24,299 nt of DNA from Bacteroidales bacterium (lineage in GTDB: Bacteria > Bacteroidota > Bacteroidia > Bacteroidales > Muribaculaceae), in contig CAAEIL010000232.1 of the NCBI GenBank assembly GCA_900755985.1, positions 1 to 24,299 of the forward strand, written 5' to 3'. Under the pieces are notes generated by a model. That model had not been told where the DNA came from. It made no database searches and saw only the letters and a program-made list of their open reading frames with translations. Position 1 is the stretch's first letter; the number at the start of each line of letters is the position of its first letter. The position numbers and the translations under genes were made by a program. Positions 1-7,594 of the stretch are shown piece after piece.

Positions 1-1059
1 GAAGAAGTCGGCTGCGATGAGGCGTGCCGAGCGCAGTGCTGTGTCGCCCGTAGTGATGGGGGCGGCAACAACGCCAAGGACGGCGAGAACGCCGCCGATG
101 GCTCCGAGCCAGCCGAACGAGATGTCATGTACAAGCTCGCCGGCACTGTTGTTGTGGTCGGCCATGTATTGTCCCAACTGTTCGTAGCCTCCGGTGAATG
201 CTATCGCGGCGGCTGCCCATATAAGGGCCACGAGGCCTTCGGCAACCATGGCGCCGTAAAAGACCGGGCGTGCCAGTTTCTCGTTGGTGATGCAACGCGC
301 CATCATGGGCGACTGGGTGGCATGGAAACCCGAGATGGCTCCGCAGGCTATCGATACAAACATCATGGGGAAAACGGCATGCGACGTATCGGCGAATCGG
401 CTGTCAAAACCGTCTGATATGCCGTGAGGTATGTCTATGCCGCTGAACAGCAGATATCCTAACAATCCTAAGGCCATGAACAGCAGTGCGGCGCCGAATA
501 TGGGGTATATCTTGCCGATGAGTTTGTCTATGGGAAGCATAGTCGCCAGAACATAGTAGACGTAGATGAGCCCTACCCATATCCATAGATTGGCGCCCGT
601 CATGCCGGCGAGCAGTCCGGCGGGTGTCTTGATAAAGACAGCACCGACAAGTATCAGCAATACTATCGAGAACAGCAGCATAATCTTCTTCACCGAGGTG
701 CCCAGCTGCTGACCTATAATCTCGGGCAGCGAGCGGCCGCCTTCGCGGAGCGACATCTGTGCGGAAACAAAGTCGTGAACGCCGCCGGCAAATATCGTTC
801 CGAGGACTATCCACAGAAAAGCCGCCGGTCCGTACATCACGCCCATGATTGCGCCGAAGATGGGTCCTACGCCGGCGATGTTGAGAAACTGAATCAGGAA
901 AACACGCCATGCCGGAAGAGGGATGTAATCGACACCGTCGGCCATGGTCCGGGCAGGTGTCAGCCGCTTGGGGTCGACGCCGATAATTTTTTCGATGACA
1001 AGGCCGTAAACAAAGTAACCGCCTACGAGCACTGCGAGTGATATGAGAAAGAGATCCAT
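1..1059 (-). CDS. cstA: Carbon starvation protein CstA (partial, C-terminus outside the window)
   Basis: The frame is open from an ATG at 1059 down to position 1, giving 353 codons with no stop, so the C-terminus lies beyond the left edge. The translation begins MDLFLISLAVLVGGYFVYG and continues with DPKRLTPARTMADGVDYIP and FGAIMGVMYGPAAF, all typical of the CstA family. CstA proteins are multi-pass inner-membrane transporters; the family is linked to peptide and pyruvate uptake under carbon limitation. Further hydrophobic segments and the motif SGFHATQSPMMARC, near residues 240-255, fit the family core. A Bacteroidota-type promoter element lies about 85 bp upstream at 1144-1151, so the gene is probably transcribed on its own, just after the terminator of the upstream operon. 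The substrate cannot be told from sequence. Confidence 0.93.
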   Translation of the reverse strand, partial: MDLFLISLAVLVGGYFVYGLVIEKIIGVDPKRLTPARTMADGVDYIPLPAWRVFLIQFLNIAGVGPIFGAIMGVMYGPAAFLWIVLGTIFAGGVHDFVSAQMSLREGGRSLPEIIGQQLGTSVKKIMLLFSIVLLILVGAVFIKTPAGLLAGMTGANLWIWVGLIYVYYVLATMLPIDKLIGKIYPIFGAALLFMALGLLGYLLFSGIDIPHGISDGFDSRFADTSHAVFPMMFVSIACGAISGFHATQSPMMARCITNEKLARPVFYGAMVAEGLVALIWAAAAIAFTGGYEQLGQYMADHNNSAGELVHDISFGWLGAIGGVLAVLGVVAAPITTGDTALRSARLIAADFF

Positions 1060-1143
1060 GTCTGGAAGAAATGTATAATGTTGGTATTCAGCGCAATAGT
1101 GATGTTGTGTGAATGTCTGATACCTATAAGGTGCTAATTGGTA

Positions 1144-1151
1144 CAAAGTTA
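1144..1151 (-). promoter_or_regulatory. Probable cstA promoter, -7 element TAACTTTG
   Basis: On the minus strand this reads TAACTTTG, a full match to the Bacteroidota sigma-ABfr -7 consensus TAnnTTTG. It would start transcription near 1137, giving a leader of about 78 nt before the cstA ATG. No good TTG -33 element is seen 19 bp upstream, where the preceding gene's terminator stem lies. Confidence 0.6.
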
Positions 1152-1185
1152 AGACAAAAAGCGCTCCGACGGACTTGTCGGAGCG
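1151..1185 (-). terminator. Intrinsic terminator of the long minus-strand operon
   Basis: A perfect 9-bp stem (CGCTCCGAC at 1162-1170, GTCGGAGCG at 1177-1185) with a 6-nt loop is followed on the minus strand by TTTTTGTCTT. It lies about 50 bp after the stop of the PD40-like gene. Its T-tract abuts the cstA -7 element. Confidence 0.85.
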
Positions 1186-1235
1186 TTAAATGTGCTTAAA
1201 ACATCTTGACAGATATTGTGTCGTGTATGTGTCTG

Positions 1236-2552
1236 TTATCGGGGCTGTTCGAGGCGGACGGCGGTGTTGAGTTGTGACTGCAGGCGGCCGCGCAGAAGTT
1301 TGAGGCGCTGTTCGGCGTCGAGTAAGCCTTGCTCGTGGCTGTGGTTGCCGTTGGCATAGACGCGACGCATCTTGGCAAGGGCTTCTGAGCTGCTGTCTAT
1401 TTCGCGGCGTGTTTCGATAGCGGCGCGCATGGCTTCGGCTGCGGCATGGACCGTGAAGTCGTCAAGCGAGGTGTAGACGCGCTTTTTAGCGGGGATATAA
1501 AGTGAAAACTCGGGCGTTGCCGAATGTCGGGCGTTGCTGAGTCCTTGTGAGTCGGCAATGCGCCTGAGGGATTTTTTATATGGCTGGGCATCAAATCCCT
1601 CAGGCCAGGTGGTGGGAATAAATGCGGCTATGGAGTCGCCCTCCGAGAGATTGAGCGTGGGGTCGGCGAAGTCGACCGGACGGTTGACGCGCATTTCGTT
1701 GGGTAAAAAGGCGAAGACTGTCATCATGTCACCGCCGGGACAGGCGCGGTCAGTTGCGAAGAACGACAGACCGCTGACAGGGTCCTCGGCATAGAAGCCG
1801 TCGAATCCTGTCGATGAGTAAGGCATGCCGAGATTGATGGGCTTGGAGAAATCTTCACCTACACCGTCGCGCACTGCACGGAATATGTCATGGCTGCCAA
1901 TCGAAGCGCCGGGGATACGTCCGGCAAAGTATAGTGTAAGTCCGTCGGGAGAGAGGAAAGGAGTGGTCAGGTCAATGTCGTAATTGTAGTCCTGGGGGTC
2001 GAACAGCGGATGTATGTTGTCGAGCGAGCCGTCGAGCAGTATTCCGGCCTGCCATATAGTGCGCGAGCTGCCTTTGGGCGCGCTCCAGTACATTTCGCGG
2101 CCTGTCGAGGGGATGAAGGCTATCGAAAGCGAGTCGTGCGGGATATCTTTATCGGCAAACCAGTCCGAGCCGTGCCAGCGTCCGGCATCACTGCTGAGGG
2201 GGAAACTTATGTCGGCGTCTTTGAACATTTTGTCGCGGGCGATGTTGATGGCATCGATAAAGCGTATGTCCTCGACGCGGTCGAGCATATTGGCCATGAG
2301 CTCGGGGATTGCTTCGAGTTCTTTGAATCGTTCTTCGTCGCCCCGGTCAGCTTTGCGCAGGGCTGTGCCGAGCGCTTCGACGGCTTCGTCGGTAAGCTCC
2401 GTGTTGTAACTTGCAGCTGCGGCTTCGGCGCGTTCGTACAGCGTCTCGATACTCGGTGCGGAAGCTTTGGGTTCGGCGGCTTTTTTCTTAGGTGCTGCGC
2501 CGAATGTACTTAGGGCCAGCAGGCAAAGTGTGGTGACAATGGCGTGTTTCAT
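1236..2552 (-). CDS. Secreted PD40/WD40-like beta-propeller protein, function unknown
   Basis: The 438-aa product starts with a signal peptide (MKHAIVTTLCLLALSTFGAA) followed by a Lys/Ala-rich linker. An Ala/Glu-rich helical region covers about residues 35-100. The middle contains blade-like segments typical of PD40 (WD40-like) propellers, for example FLSPDGLTLYFAG, SHDIFRAV and GLSFFATDRACPGGDMM, at about residues 205-285. The C-terminal third, after about residue 350, looks helical. In Bacteroidota such propellers are often found in periplasmic or surface proteins, sometimes with OmpA-like domains, but no OmpA domain is visible here. It is the last gene before the terminator at 1151-1185 and lies 29 bp after queE. 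It may be co-transcribed or use a weak promoter at 2574-2581. No specific function is assigned. Confidence 0.75.
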   Translation of the reverse strand: MKHAIVTTLCLLALSTFGAAPKKKAAEPKASAPSIETLYERAEAAAASYNTELTDEAVEALGTALRKADRGDEERFKELEAIPELMANMLDRVEDIRFIDAINIARDKMFKDADISFPLSSDAGRWHGSDWFADKDIPHDSLSIAFIPSTGREMYWSAPKGSSRTIWQAGILLDGSLDNIHPLFDPQDYNYDIDLTTPFLSPDGLTLYFAGRIPGASIGSHDIFRAVRDGVGEDFSKPINLGMPYSSTGFDGFYAEDPVSGLSFFATDRACPGGDMMTVFAFLPNEMRVNRPVDFADPTLNLSEGDSIAAFIPTTWPEGFDAQPYKKSLRRIADSQGLSNARHSATPEFSLYIPAKKRVYTSLDDFTVHAAAEAMRAAIETRREIDSSSEALAKMRRVYANGNHSHEQGLLDAEQRLKLLRGRLQSQLNTAVRLEQPR

Positions 2553-2573
2553 TTATATTGGGGTTAGGTTGGA

Positions 2574-2581
2574 CAAAGTTC
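2574..2581 (-). promoter_or_regulatory. Weak candidate internal promoter for the PD40-like gene
   Basis: The minus strand reads GAACTTTG, one mismatch from TAnnTTTG, directly after the queE stop codon. Transcription would begin about 13 nt before the ATG at 2552. This rests on a single short motif. Confidence 0.25.
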
Positions 2582-3133
2582 TTAGCGTATGTCTATGAGC
2601 TTGTGGGTCTGCAGCGACAGACGCCAGTGTGGATGGGCCTTGATGTATTCGGTGGTTTCGGCGGTGTTTGAACACGACAGGGGCTGCAGAAAAAGCCTTG
2701 TGGTATGGAACCGGTCGGTCAGCCACTCGACATCGGATCCCTGAAAGACGTATTTGAGTTCGTCAATGTGTCCGATTTGCCACGGGCCTTCTTTGGGCGA
2801 GCATGTCACCCAGTCAATGCCGGCGGCCAGCGGCAGAGTACCGTTGGTTTCGACCTGTATGAAGAACCCTCGTTCTTTGAGCTTGTGTACTAAACTGTTG
2901 TCGAGTTGCAGTGCGGGCTCGCCGCCGGTGACGACTATGTGCCTCGAGGGATAGACGCTGACGGCGTCGGCAATTTCGTCGGCGCTCATATCGGTAAAGG
3001 CGCTGTGGTCGGTGTCGCAGAAAGCGCAGGCACGGTTGCAGCCGCTGAACCGTAGAAAAACAGCCGGAGTGCCGGTGAAGTAACCTTCGCCCTGCAGCGA
3101 GTAGAATATTTCGTTGATGCGGTATGTTTTCAT
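2582..3133 (-). CDS. queE: 7-carboxy-7-deazaguanine synthase (radical SAM)
   Basis: QueE converts 6-carboxytetrahydropterin into 7-carboxy-7-deazaguanine in the pathway to preQ0 and queuosine, using S-adenosylmethionine and a 4Fe-4S cluster. The 183-aa protein shows the N-terminal EIFYSLQGEGYFTG signature at about residues 8-21. The cluster-binding CNRACAFCDT motif has Cys32, Cys36 and Cys39, and the SAM-binding VTGGEPALQ motif is at 68-76. The length is usual for the short Bacteroidota form. It lies 96 bp downstream of queD, which makes its substrate, so the two form a queuosine sub-operon. No queC or queF gene is present in this window. Confidence 0.93.
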   Translation of the reverse strand: MKTYRINEIFYSLQGEGYFTGTPAVFLRFSGCNRACAFCDTDHSAFTDMSADEIADAVSVYPSRHIVVTGGEPALQLDNSLVHKLKERGFFIQVETNGTLPLAAGIDWVTCSPKEGPWQIGHIDELKYVFQGSDVEWLTDRFHTTRLFLQPLSCSNTAETTEYIKAHPHWRLSLQTHKLIDIR

Positions 3134-3229
3134 CTTTTAGATGGACTGAGTGCAGGCTGCCTGTGCCTGGATGTATTTTATTAACGCCGAACCGGACGTT
3201 TTTCGTATGCCGTGAGTGAAAGCGCAGTA

Positions 3230-3562
3230 TCAGTCAATCTCGTAGGATGCTGTGTTGCCTTCGCTTTCCTGTACGTCGACTCGCCAGCAGTTGGGGACGT
3301 TTTCGCATATCCAGCGGGCAATGTTCTCGGCTGTGGGATTGAAGTCGAGAACATCGTTGAGGCATGCATGGTCCAGGCGGTCGGCGATAGTATTCTTTAT
3401 GTGCGTGAAGTCGGTTACCATGCCGTTGGCGTTCAATTGCCGGGCGCGGCAGTGGACTGTAATAATCCAGTTGTGGCCATGCATCGCCGAGCATTTGCTT
3501 GCGTAGTCGAGGTCGAGACGGTGCGAGGCTGATATTTCGAGGCGTTTGCTTACGTAATACAT
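3230..3562 (-). CDS. queD: 6-carboxy-5,6,7,8-tetrahydropterin synthase
   Basis: QueD turns 7,8-dihydroneopterin triphosphate into 6-carboxytetrahydropterin, the first committed step towards queuosine. The 110-aa protein has the expected zinc ligands His14 (SASHRL), His28 and His30 (AMHGH) and the catalytic Cys24 four residues before His28. The conserved DFTHIK segment is at about 51-56, and an active-site Asp-His pair (LDHACLN) at 64-65. The C-terminal ESEGNTASY supplies the substrate-binding glutamate. It precedes queE by 96 bp on the same strand, matching consecutive steps of one pathway. Membership of the 6-pyruvoyl-tetrahydropterin synthase superfamily is certain. The QueD assignment over a plain PTPS rests on the Cys position and the queE neighbour. 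Confidence 0.93.
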   Translation of the reverse strand: MYYVSKRLEISASHRLDLDYASKCSAMHGHNWIITVHCRARQLNANGMVTDFTHIKNTIADRLDHACLNDVLDFNPTAENIARWICENVPNCWRVDVQESEGNTASYEID

Positions 3563-3593
3563 TCTTAAATGGTATGTATGGGGCTTCGGAGGG

Positions 3594-3612
3594 TTATATA
3601 TAGTTATATATA
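3594..3612. repeat. Short AT-rich tandem repeat between cca and queD
   Basis: Two copies of TTATATATA (3594-3602 and 3604-3612) are separated by one G, in the 74-bp gap between the tRNA nucleotidyltransferase and queD. It may simply be easily melted DNA near a queD promoter. No TAnnTTTG element was seen beside it. Confidence 0.5.
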
Positions 3613-3636
3613 ATTGGTGAGGGCTGAGAGTATATG

Positions 3637-5109
3637 TTAGTTAGGCGAGGATTGGGATTCCCGGGGCGCGACAGACTCGGGGGGCAGCAGTGAGGGGTCG
3701 CCGTGCAGGCCGTTTTCGGCGCCGAGAGCCAGCAGGTAGTCGATGGCGTCCTGTCGTGTGGGCCCTATTTCGCAGTCTTTTGATACACGGGTGAGATTTT
3801 TCATCAGAAAGCCGACATCCTTGCCCTGAGGCAATGAGAACATCGCCATGATGTCAAAGCCGTTGAGGGCCGGACGGAAGGCCCTGTCTTTGTCAAGGGC
3901 GGTGATGTCGCGGAACTTTTGTTCGACAAGGTTGAAGTTGTCAAGAAAACGTTGTTTCTTGGCCTGATTTTTCGATGTTATGTCCGCACGGGCCAGAATC
4001 ATCAGGTCTTCGAGGTCCTGTTCGGCGTAGTTGAGCAGGCGTCTTACAGCCGAGTCGGTAACTTCGTCTTCGACCAGGGCTATCGGTCGCATGTGCAGCT
4101 CGACAAGTTTGGCCACCTTTTGCATTTCGCAGCCCTGGGGCAGTCCCAGGCGTGCGAAAATCTTTGGTACCATTTTCGAACCTATGAAGTTGTGGTTGTG
4201 AAAAGTCCAGCCGATTTCGGGGTCCCAGCGTTTGGTTACTGGTTTGGCGATGTCGTGGAGCAGTGCGGCCCAGCGCACCCAGATGTCGTCGGTGGCACGT
4301 GACACGTTGTCGAGGACTTCGAGCGTGTGCTGGAAGTTGTCTTTGTGGCCTCGGCCGTGCACGACTTCGACGCCGCTCATGGCGGCGAGTTCGGGAAGAA
4401 TATGGTTGAGCAGCCCGCTGTCAAGCAGCAGCGCCCATCCTATCGATGGCTTGGGCGAGGCCATGATTTTCTGCAGTTCGTCGCGTATGCGGTCGCGGAC
4501 TATGATGTCTATGCGGTCGGCGTTGCGTACAATGGCGCTGAAAGTGACGGCGTCGATGGCGAAGCGCAACTGAGTGGCGAAGCGTATGGCGCGCATCATG
4601 CGCAGGGGGTCGTCGCTGAAGGTGACATCGGGGTCGAGCGGCGTGCGGATTATACGCCGGTCGAGGTCGCCAAGGCCATCGTAGTTGTCGACAAGGCGTC
4701 CGAATTCGTCGCTGTTGACTTGTAGGGCCATGGCGTTGATGGTGAAGTCGCGGCGGGCTATGTCCTCGTCGAGTGTACCGTCTTCGACAATGGGGTTGCG
4801 CGAGTCGCGGGTATAACTTTCGCGGCGTGCGCCGACAAATTCGAGTTCGAGACCGTGGCGCTTAATCTGTGCGGTTCCGTAGTTGCGGAAGGTGTTGACG
4901 CGGCAGTGGCCCAGACGCCGTCCTACGGCCTGAGCCAGCTCGATGCCCGAGCCGACGGTGACAAAGTCGATGTCCTTGGAGTGGCGGGCGGGCGGCCGGG
5001 CGCGGACATAGCCGCCGACAACGTAACATTCGCGGCCGAGCGAGTCGGCCGTGTCGCCAACGGTGTGGAATATGGGGTCGCTGAGTCTGTCTGCGAAGTT
5101 CTGTGACAT
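3637..5109 (-). CDS. cca: CCA-adding-type tRNA nucleotidyltransferase with HD domain
   Basis: This class II nucleotidyltransferase probably adds or repairs the 3' CCA of tRNAs. In the 490-aa protein the nucleotidyltransferase head begins at about residue 28 with CYVVGGYVR. The catalytic DxD is Asp46 and Asp48 (SKDIDFVTVG). Motif B RRDFTINAMAL is at 119-129, DPLRMMRAIRF at 167-177 and the RDRIRDEL helix at about 205-212. An HD phosphohydrolase domain follows with ALLHDIAKP (His285, Asp286) and further His residues at 304-306 and 339. The stretch after VR at 36-43 (RARPPARH) is unusual: the family normally has an aspartate after VR and leucines where two prolines stand here. The start at 5109 is ATG. 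It follows the M24 peptidase gene by 26 bp. Poly(A) polymerase activity cannot be excluded from sequence. Confidence 0.88.
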   Translation of the reverse strand: MSQNFADRLSDPIFHTVGDTADSLGRECYVVGGYVRARPPARHSKDIDFVTVGSGIELAQAVGRRLGHCRVNTFRNYGTAQIKRHGLELEFVGARRESYTRDSRNPIVEDGTLDEDIARRDFTINAMALQVNSDEFGRLVDNYDGLGDLDRRIIRTPLDPDVTFSDDPLRMMRAIRFATQLRFAIDAVTFSAIVRNADRIDIIVRDRIRDELQKIMASPKPSIGWALLLDSGLLNHILPELAAMSGVEVVHGRGHKDNFQHTLEVLDNVSRATDDIWVRWAALLHDIAKPVTKRWDPEIGWTFHNHNFIGSKMVPKIFARLGLPQGCEMQKVAKLVELHMRPIALVEDEVTDSAVRRLLNYAEQDLEDLMILARADITSKNQAKKQRFLDNFNLVEQKFRDITALDKDRAFRPALNGFDIMAMFSLPQGKDVGFLMKNLTRVSKDCEIGPTRQDAIDYLLALGAENGLHGDPSLLPPESVAPRESQSSPN

Positions 5110-5135
5110 GAGTGGTTGGTGGGTATTGTGGTAAT

Positions 5136-6326
5136 TTATCCGAGCGAGCGAATCTCGGTGAGCGCCGAAGTCAGGGGGCGCATTGGGCCGTCCGGGGTGA
5201 CTAGATAGGTATTCTCGATGCCGACGGCTCCGACATGCGGAATAACGAATTTGGGTTCGAGAGCGATGACGTTTCCTGCCTGAAGGATGTCGCGCGAGTG
5301 TGGGGCGATGACGGGAGCCTCGTTGATTTCGATGCCGACGCCGTGTCCTACGAATCCGGCGTGCTGCCTGTGCCCCATGAAGTAGTCTTCGAGATGGGCT
5401 TCGGTGGCCATATTCAGTGCTGTTTCGTAAAGTTTTTTAGCTTCGGTGCCGGGACGTCCCATGTCGGCGAGGCGTTGACATATATCGATTGAAATCTGAT
5501 GGGCGCGGAGTGCCTCGGCCGGCAGCCGTTCGGGGTCGATGGCGAATGTGCGTGTCATGTCGGTCATGTAGCCGGTGTAGTTGCCGTTGACATCGACCAT
5601 TACAGTATGTCCGGGAGATATGAGTGTGCCGTTGGCGCCCACCGGGAGCGATGGCGAGGCTCCGGCGCCACCCATGGCGAAGTCGTATGGCGACGGGGCG
5701 TCCGCGTTGTCTCCGGCAAGCACATTGCCCATGAAGAGTTCCATATCGTCGCCGTTGACACGGAATTGGCCCAGACAGCCTTCGAGGCGTGAGGCACGCT
5801 CGATTTCAATCTGGAATTCTATGTCGGTCATACCTTCGTGGTAGTATCGCGGAATTTCGAAGTATACGCGGTCGTGGCATTTGCCCGAATGTGCTATCAT
5901 TTCTATTTCGTCGGGACACTTGACGGCGCGGGTCTGACGCATGATTGGACCGGCCGGGACAAAATTGTCGAGGCCGAGGGCTTTGCTCAGCCGTATGATT
6001 GCGTCGTAGCTGAGGTCGGATGTCTCGAGTGCGGTGGTGCCCAGGGGCGCGAGGCTGTAGGCGCTCAGGTGCTCGGCAATCTGTTCGGGCTTGCGTATGG
6101 ACACAACGTCTTCGCCATGGAATATGACGGGACGGCGCACGAAGTATACGGGGCGGCGCGAGCCGCGGCGGTATATCGCGTAGCCGCAGAAGACACGACC
6201 TGTAAGATAGAAGAGGTTGGCGTTGTCGTTGAGTACTATGGTGTCGACGTCGGCGGCTCCCATTATGGCGTCGAGCCTGTCGAGTCGGTCGCTCAGAGCT
6301 TGTGGTGTAAGGAGGTTTAGGGACAC
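5136..6326 (-). CDS. M24-family (Xaa-Pro) aminopeptidase, GTG start
   Basis: M24 metallopeptidases of this type remove N-terminal residues next to proline in the cytoplasm. The 396-aa protein has a creatinase-like N-terminal domain (residues 1-130) and a pita-bread catalytic domain. All five dinuclear metal ligands are visible: Asp245 (MVDVNGNY), Asp256 (TDMTRT), His328 (GHGVG), Glu357 (ALEPK) and Glu371 (GIENTYLV). The first codon is GTG (6324-6326). An in-frame stop lies six codons upstream with no ATG between them, and the next ATG would remove 21 residues of the N-terminal domain. It sits 110 bp after the HAD gene and 26 bp before cca, and is probably part of the same transcript. The exact substrate (Xaa-Pro peptides versus another M24 substrate) is inferred from the family. 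Confidence 0.87.
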   Translation of the reverse strand: MSLNLLTPQALSDRLDRLDAIMGAADVDTIVLNDNANLFYLTGRVFCGYAIYRRGSRRPVYFVRRPVIFHGEDVVSIRKPEQIAEHLSAYSLAPLGTTALETSDLSYDAIIRLSKALGLDNFVPAGPIMRQTRAVKCPDEIEMIAHSGKCHDRVYFEIPRYYHEGMTDIEFQIEIERASRLEGCLGQFRVNGDDMELFMGNVLAGDNADAPSPYDFAMGGAGASPSLPVGANGTLISPGHTVMVDVNGNYTGYMTDMTRTFAIDPERLPAEALRAHQISIDICQRLADMGRPGTEAKKLYETALNMATEAHLEDYFMGHRQHAGFVGHGVGIEINEAPVIAPHSRDILQAGNVIALEPKFVIPHVGAVGIENTYLVTPDGPMRPLTSALTEIRSLG

Positions 6327-6436
6327 GGCTTTTGGTTTTTATGTCCGCATGGCGGGCTGTGTTTATAAACGTTTTGTTGAAAATCGGACGTGAGCGGGGA
6401 CGGGTTATTCGCCTGTCGCGGGCTGTTGTCAAAGAG

Positions 6437-7075
6437 TCAGGAACTGTGGAGTGTAATCAGCTCTTTCAGTTGTTTAAAACAAGCAATAGTCATATCCGGT
6501 TCAGCGACATGGCCGAAGCCGTAGCTGCAGAAAATCATGCCGGCGCCGGCCCGGTGCGCGGCGTCGGCGTCACCCTGTGTGTCGCCGACGTAGTATGGCG
6601 AGCGCAGATTGTAGCGGGTTATGAGGTCGGCGATGTTTGCTGCTTTGTCCCGGCCGGTGCCACCATGACTCAGAGCCTCGGTGATATAGGGGCGAATTCC
6701 TGCCAGATTTATGAAGTTTTCGAGGCCGTGTGAGCCGCAGTTGCTGACCATGAACAGATGGCGTCCGGGAGCGACTGCCGCGATGGTTTCGCGTACTTCG
6801 GGGTAGAAGCGCCCTCCGAGCACCGGCATCATGGAATGTTCGTTGGCGTCGAGTCGGGCAAGGAAGCCTTCGCGGTCGGGAAGTGACGGTGCCAGGGCGT
6901 CGACTATGTCCTCGAGGTGACGTCCCATCTGAGCCATAAGCTCGCCGCGCGTTACCGGAGTCCGCCTGATACCGCATTGGTCGAAAGTCCGGTCCCATAT
7001 GACGGCATACGAATCGACGGCGTCCCACAGGGTGCCGTCCATATCGAAAATCAGGCTGTCGGGGTCAATAGTCAT
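6437..7075 (-). CDS. HAD-superfamily phosphatase (phosphoglycolate-phosphatase-like)
   Basis: The 212-aa protein carries all four HAD motifs. The nucleophile motif is FDMDGT (Asp11 and Asp13), motif II is MVSNCGSHG with Ser111, motif III lysine is Lys144 in GRDKAANI, and motif IV is YYVGDTQGDADAA with Asp165 and Asp169. The helical cap between residues 17 and 90 fits subfamily IA, which includes phosphoglycolate phosphatase and related small-molecule phosphatases. It starts 6 bp after the gldH stop, so translation or transcription is probably coupled. The substrate cannot be read from the sequence, and nothing in the neighbourhood suggests glycolate metabolism. Confidence 0.88.
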   Translation of the reverse strand: MTIDPDSLIFDMDGTLWDAVDSYAVIWDRTFDQCGIRRTPVTRGELMAQMGRHLEDIVDALAPSLPDREGFLARLDANEHSMMPVLGGRFYPEVRETIAAVAPGRHLFMVSNCGSHGLENFINLAGIRPYITEALSHGGTGRDKAANIADLITRYNLRSPYYVGDTQGDADAAHRAGAGMIFCSYGFGHVAEPDMTIACFKQLKELITLHSS

Positions 7076-7081
7076 GGCTTG

Positions 7082-7594
7082 TCAGCGTTTAAGCATGCGC
7101 ATGCCTACCTGCTCGATCTCGCGCAGAGTGTCGACGCGCATTATGTGGCGCAGTGTCAGATGCGGATTGTCGTTGACACGCAGGCGTGTCACCAGTGTGT
7201 CGCGTTTCTGATATGAGGGACCGGTACCGTTGCCCAGCCATTTGCCGTAACGGTCGGCTATGACCAGATTGAAGGTGTCGCAAACCACCGTGTCGCCTGT
7301 GGGATAGGCCAGTTCGACCCAAAGATTGGAATAGGGGTAGGCGTCCGAGTGGCGCACTGTCAGTTCGATGTGCGAATGTTCGTTGCTGACGGGGATGTGC
7401 CGTGCAGGGCGTATAAACACCGAGTCGGCGCCGGGCTCGAAAGTGAGTTTCTGACCATACAGCCAGCCCTGCGGGTCGATGTCGATGAACTGCCCGGGGT
7501 CGTCGTGTCGCGGCGAGCAGCAGACAATAAGACAAGCGGCGGCACAGAGGACTGCGGCGCATGCCGATGACATGAATTTGCGTTTGCGTGTCAT
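7082..7594 (-). CDS. gldH: GldH-family lipoprotein
   Basis: GldH is a lipoprotein first linked to gliding motility in Flavobacteria and kept in many non-gliding Bacteroidales. The 170-aa product has a basic N-terminus (MTRKRKF), a hydrophobic stretch and a lipobox ending LIVCCS, so acylation is expected at Cys25 or Cys26. The mature part has family-like segments such as YPYSNLWVELAYP and CDTFNLVIADRYGKWLG, in an all-beta fold typical of this family. The start codon overlaps the ricT stop (ATGA at 7591-7594), which implies translational coupling. The window also contains a protein with a type IX secretion tail, but no other gld or por genes are seen, so a motility role is not implied. Confidence 0.87.
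   Translation of the reverse strand: MTRKRKFMSSACAAVLCAAACLIVCCSPRHDDPGQFIDIDPQGWLYGQKLTFEPGADSVFIRPARHIPVSNEHSHIELTVRHSDAYPYSNLWVELAYPTGDTVVCDTFNLVIADRYGKWLGNGTGPSYQKRDTLVTRLRVNDNPHLTLRHIMRVDTLREIEQVGMRMLKR

Noticed and set aside
3134..3229. preQ1 riboswitch upstream of queE
   Set aside because: Only a weak short stem is present, and no C-rich loop with A-rich tail typical of preQ1-I was found here or upstream of queD.
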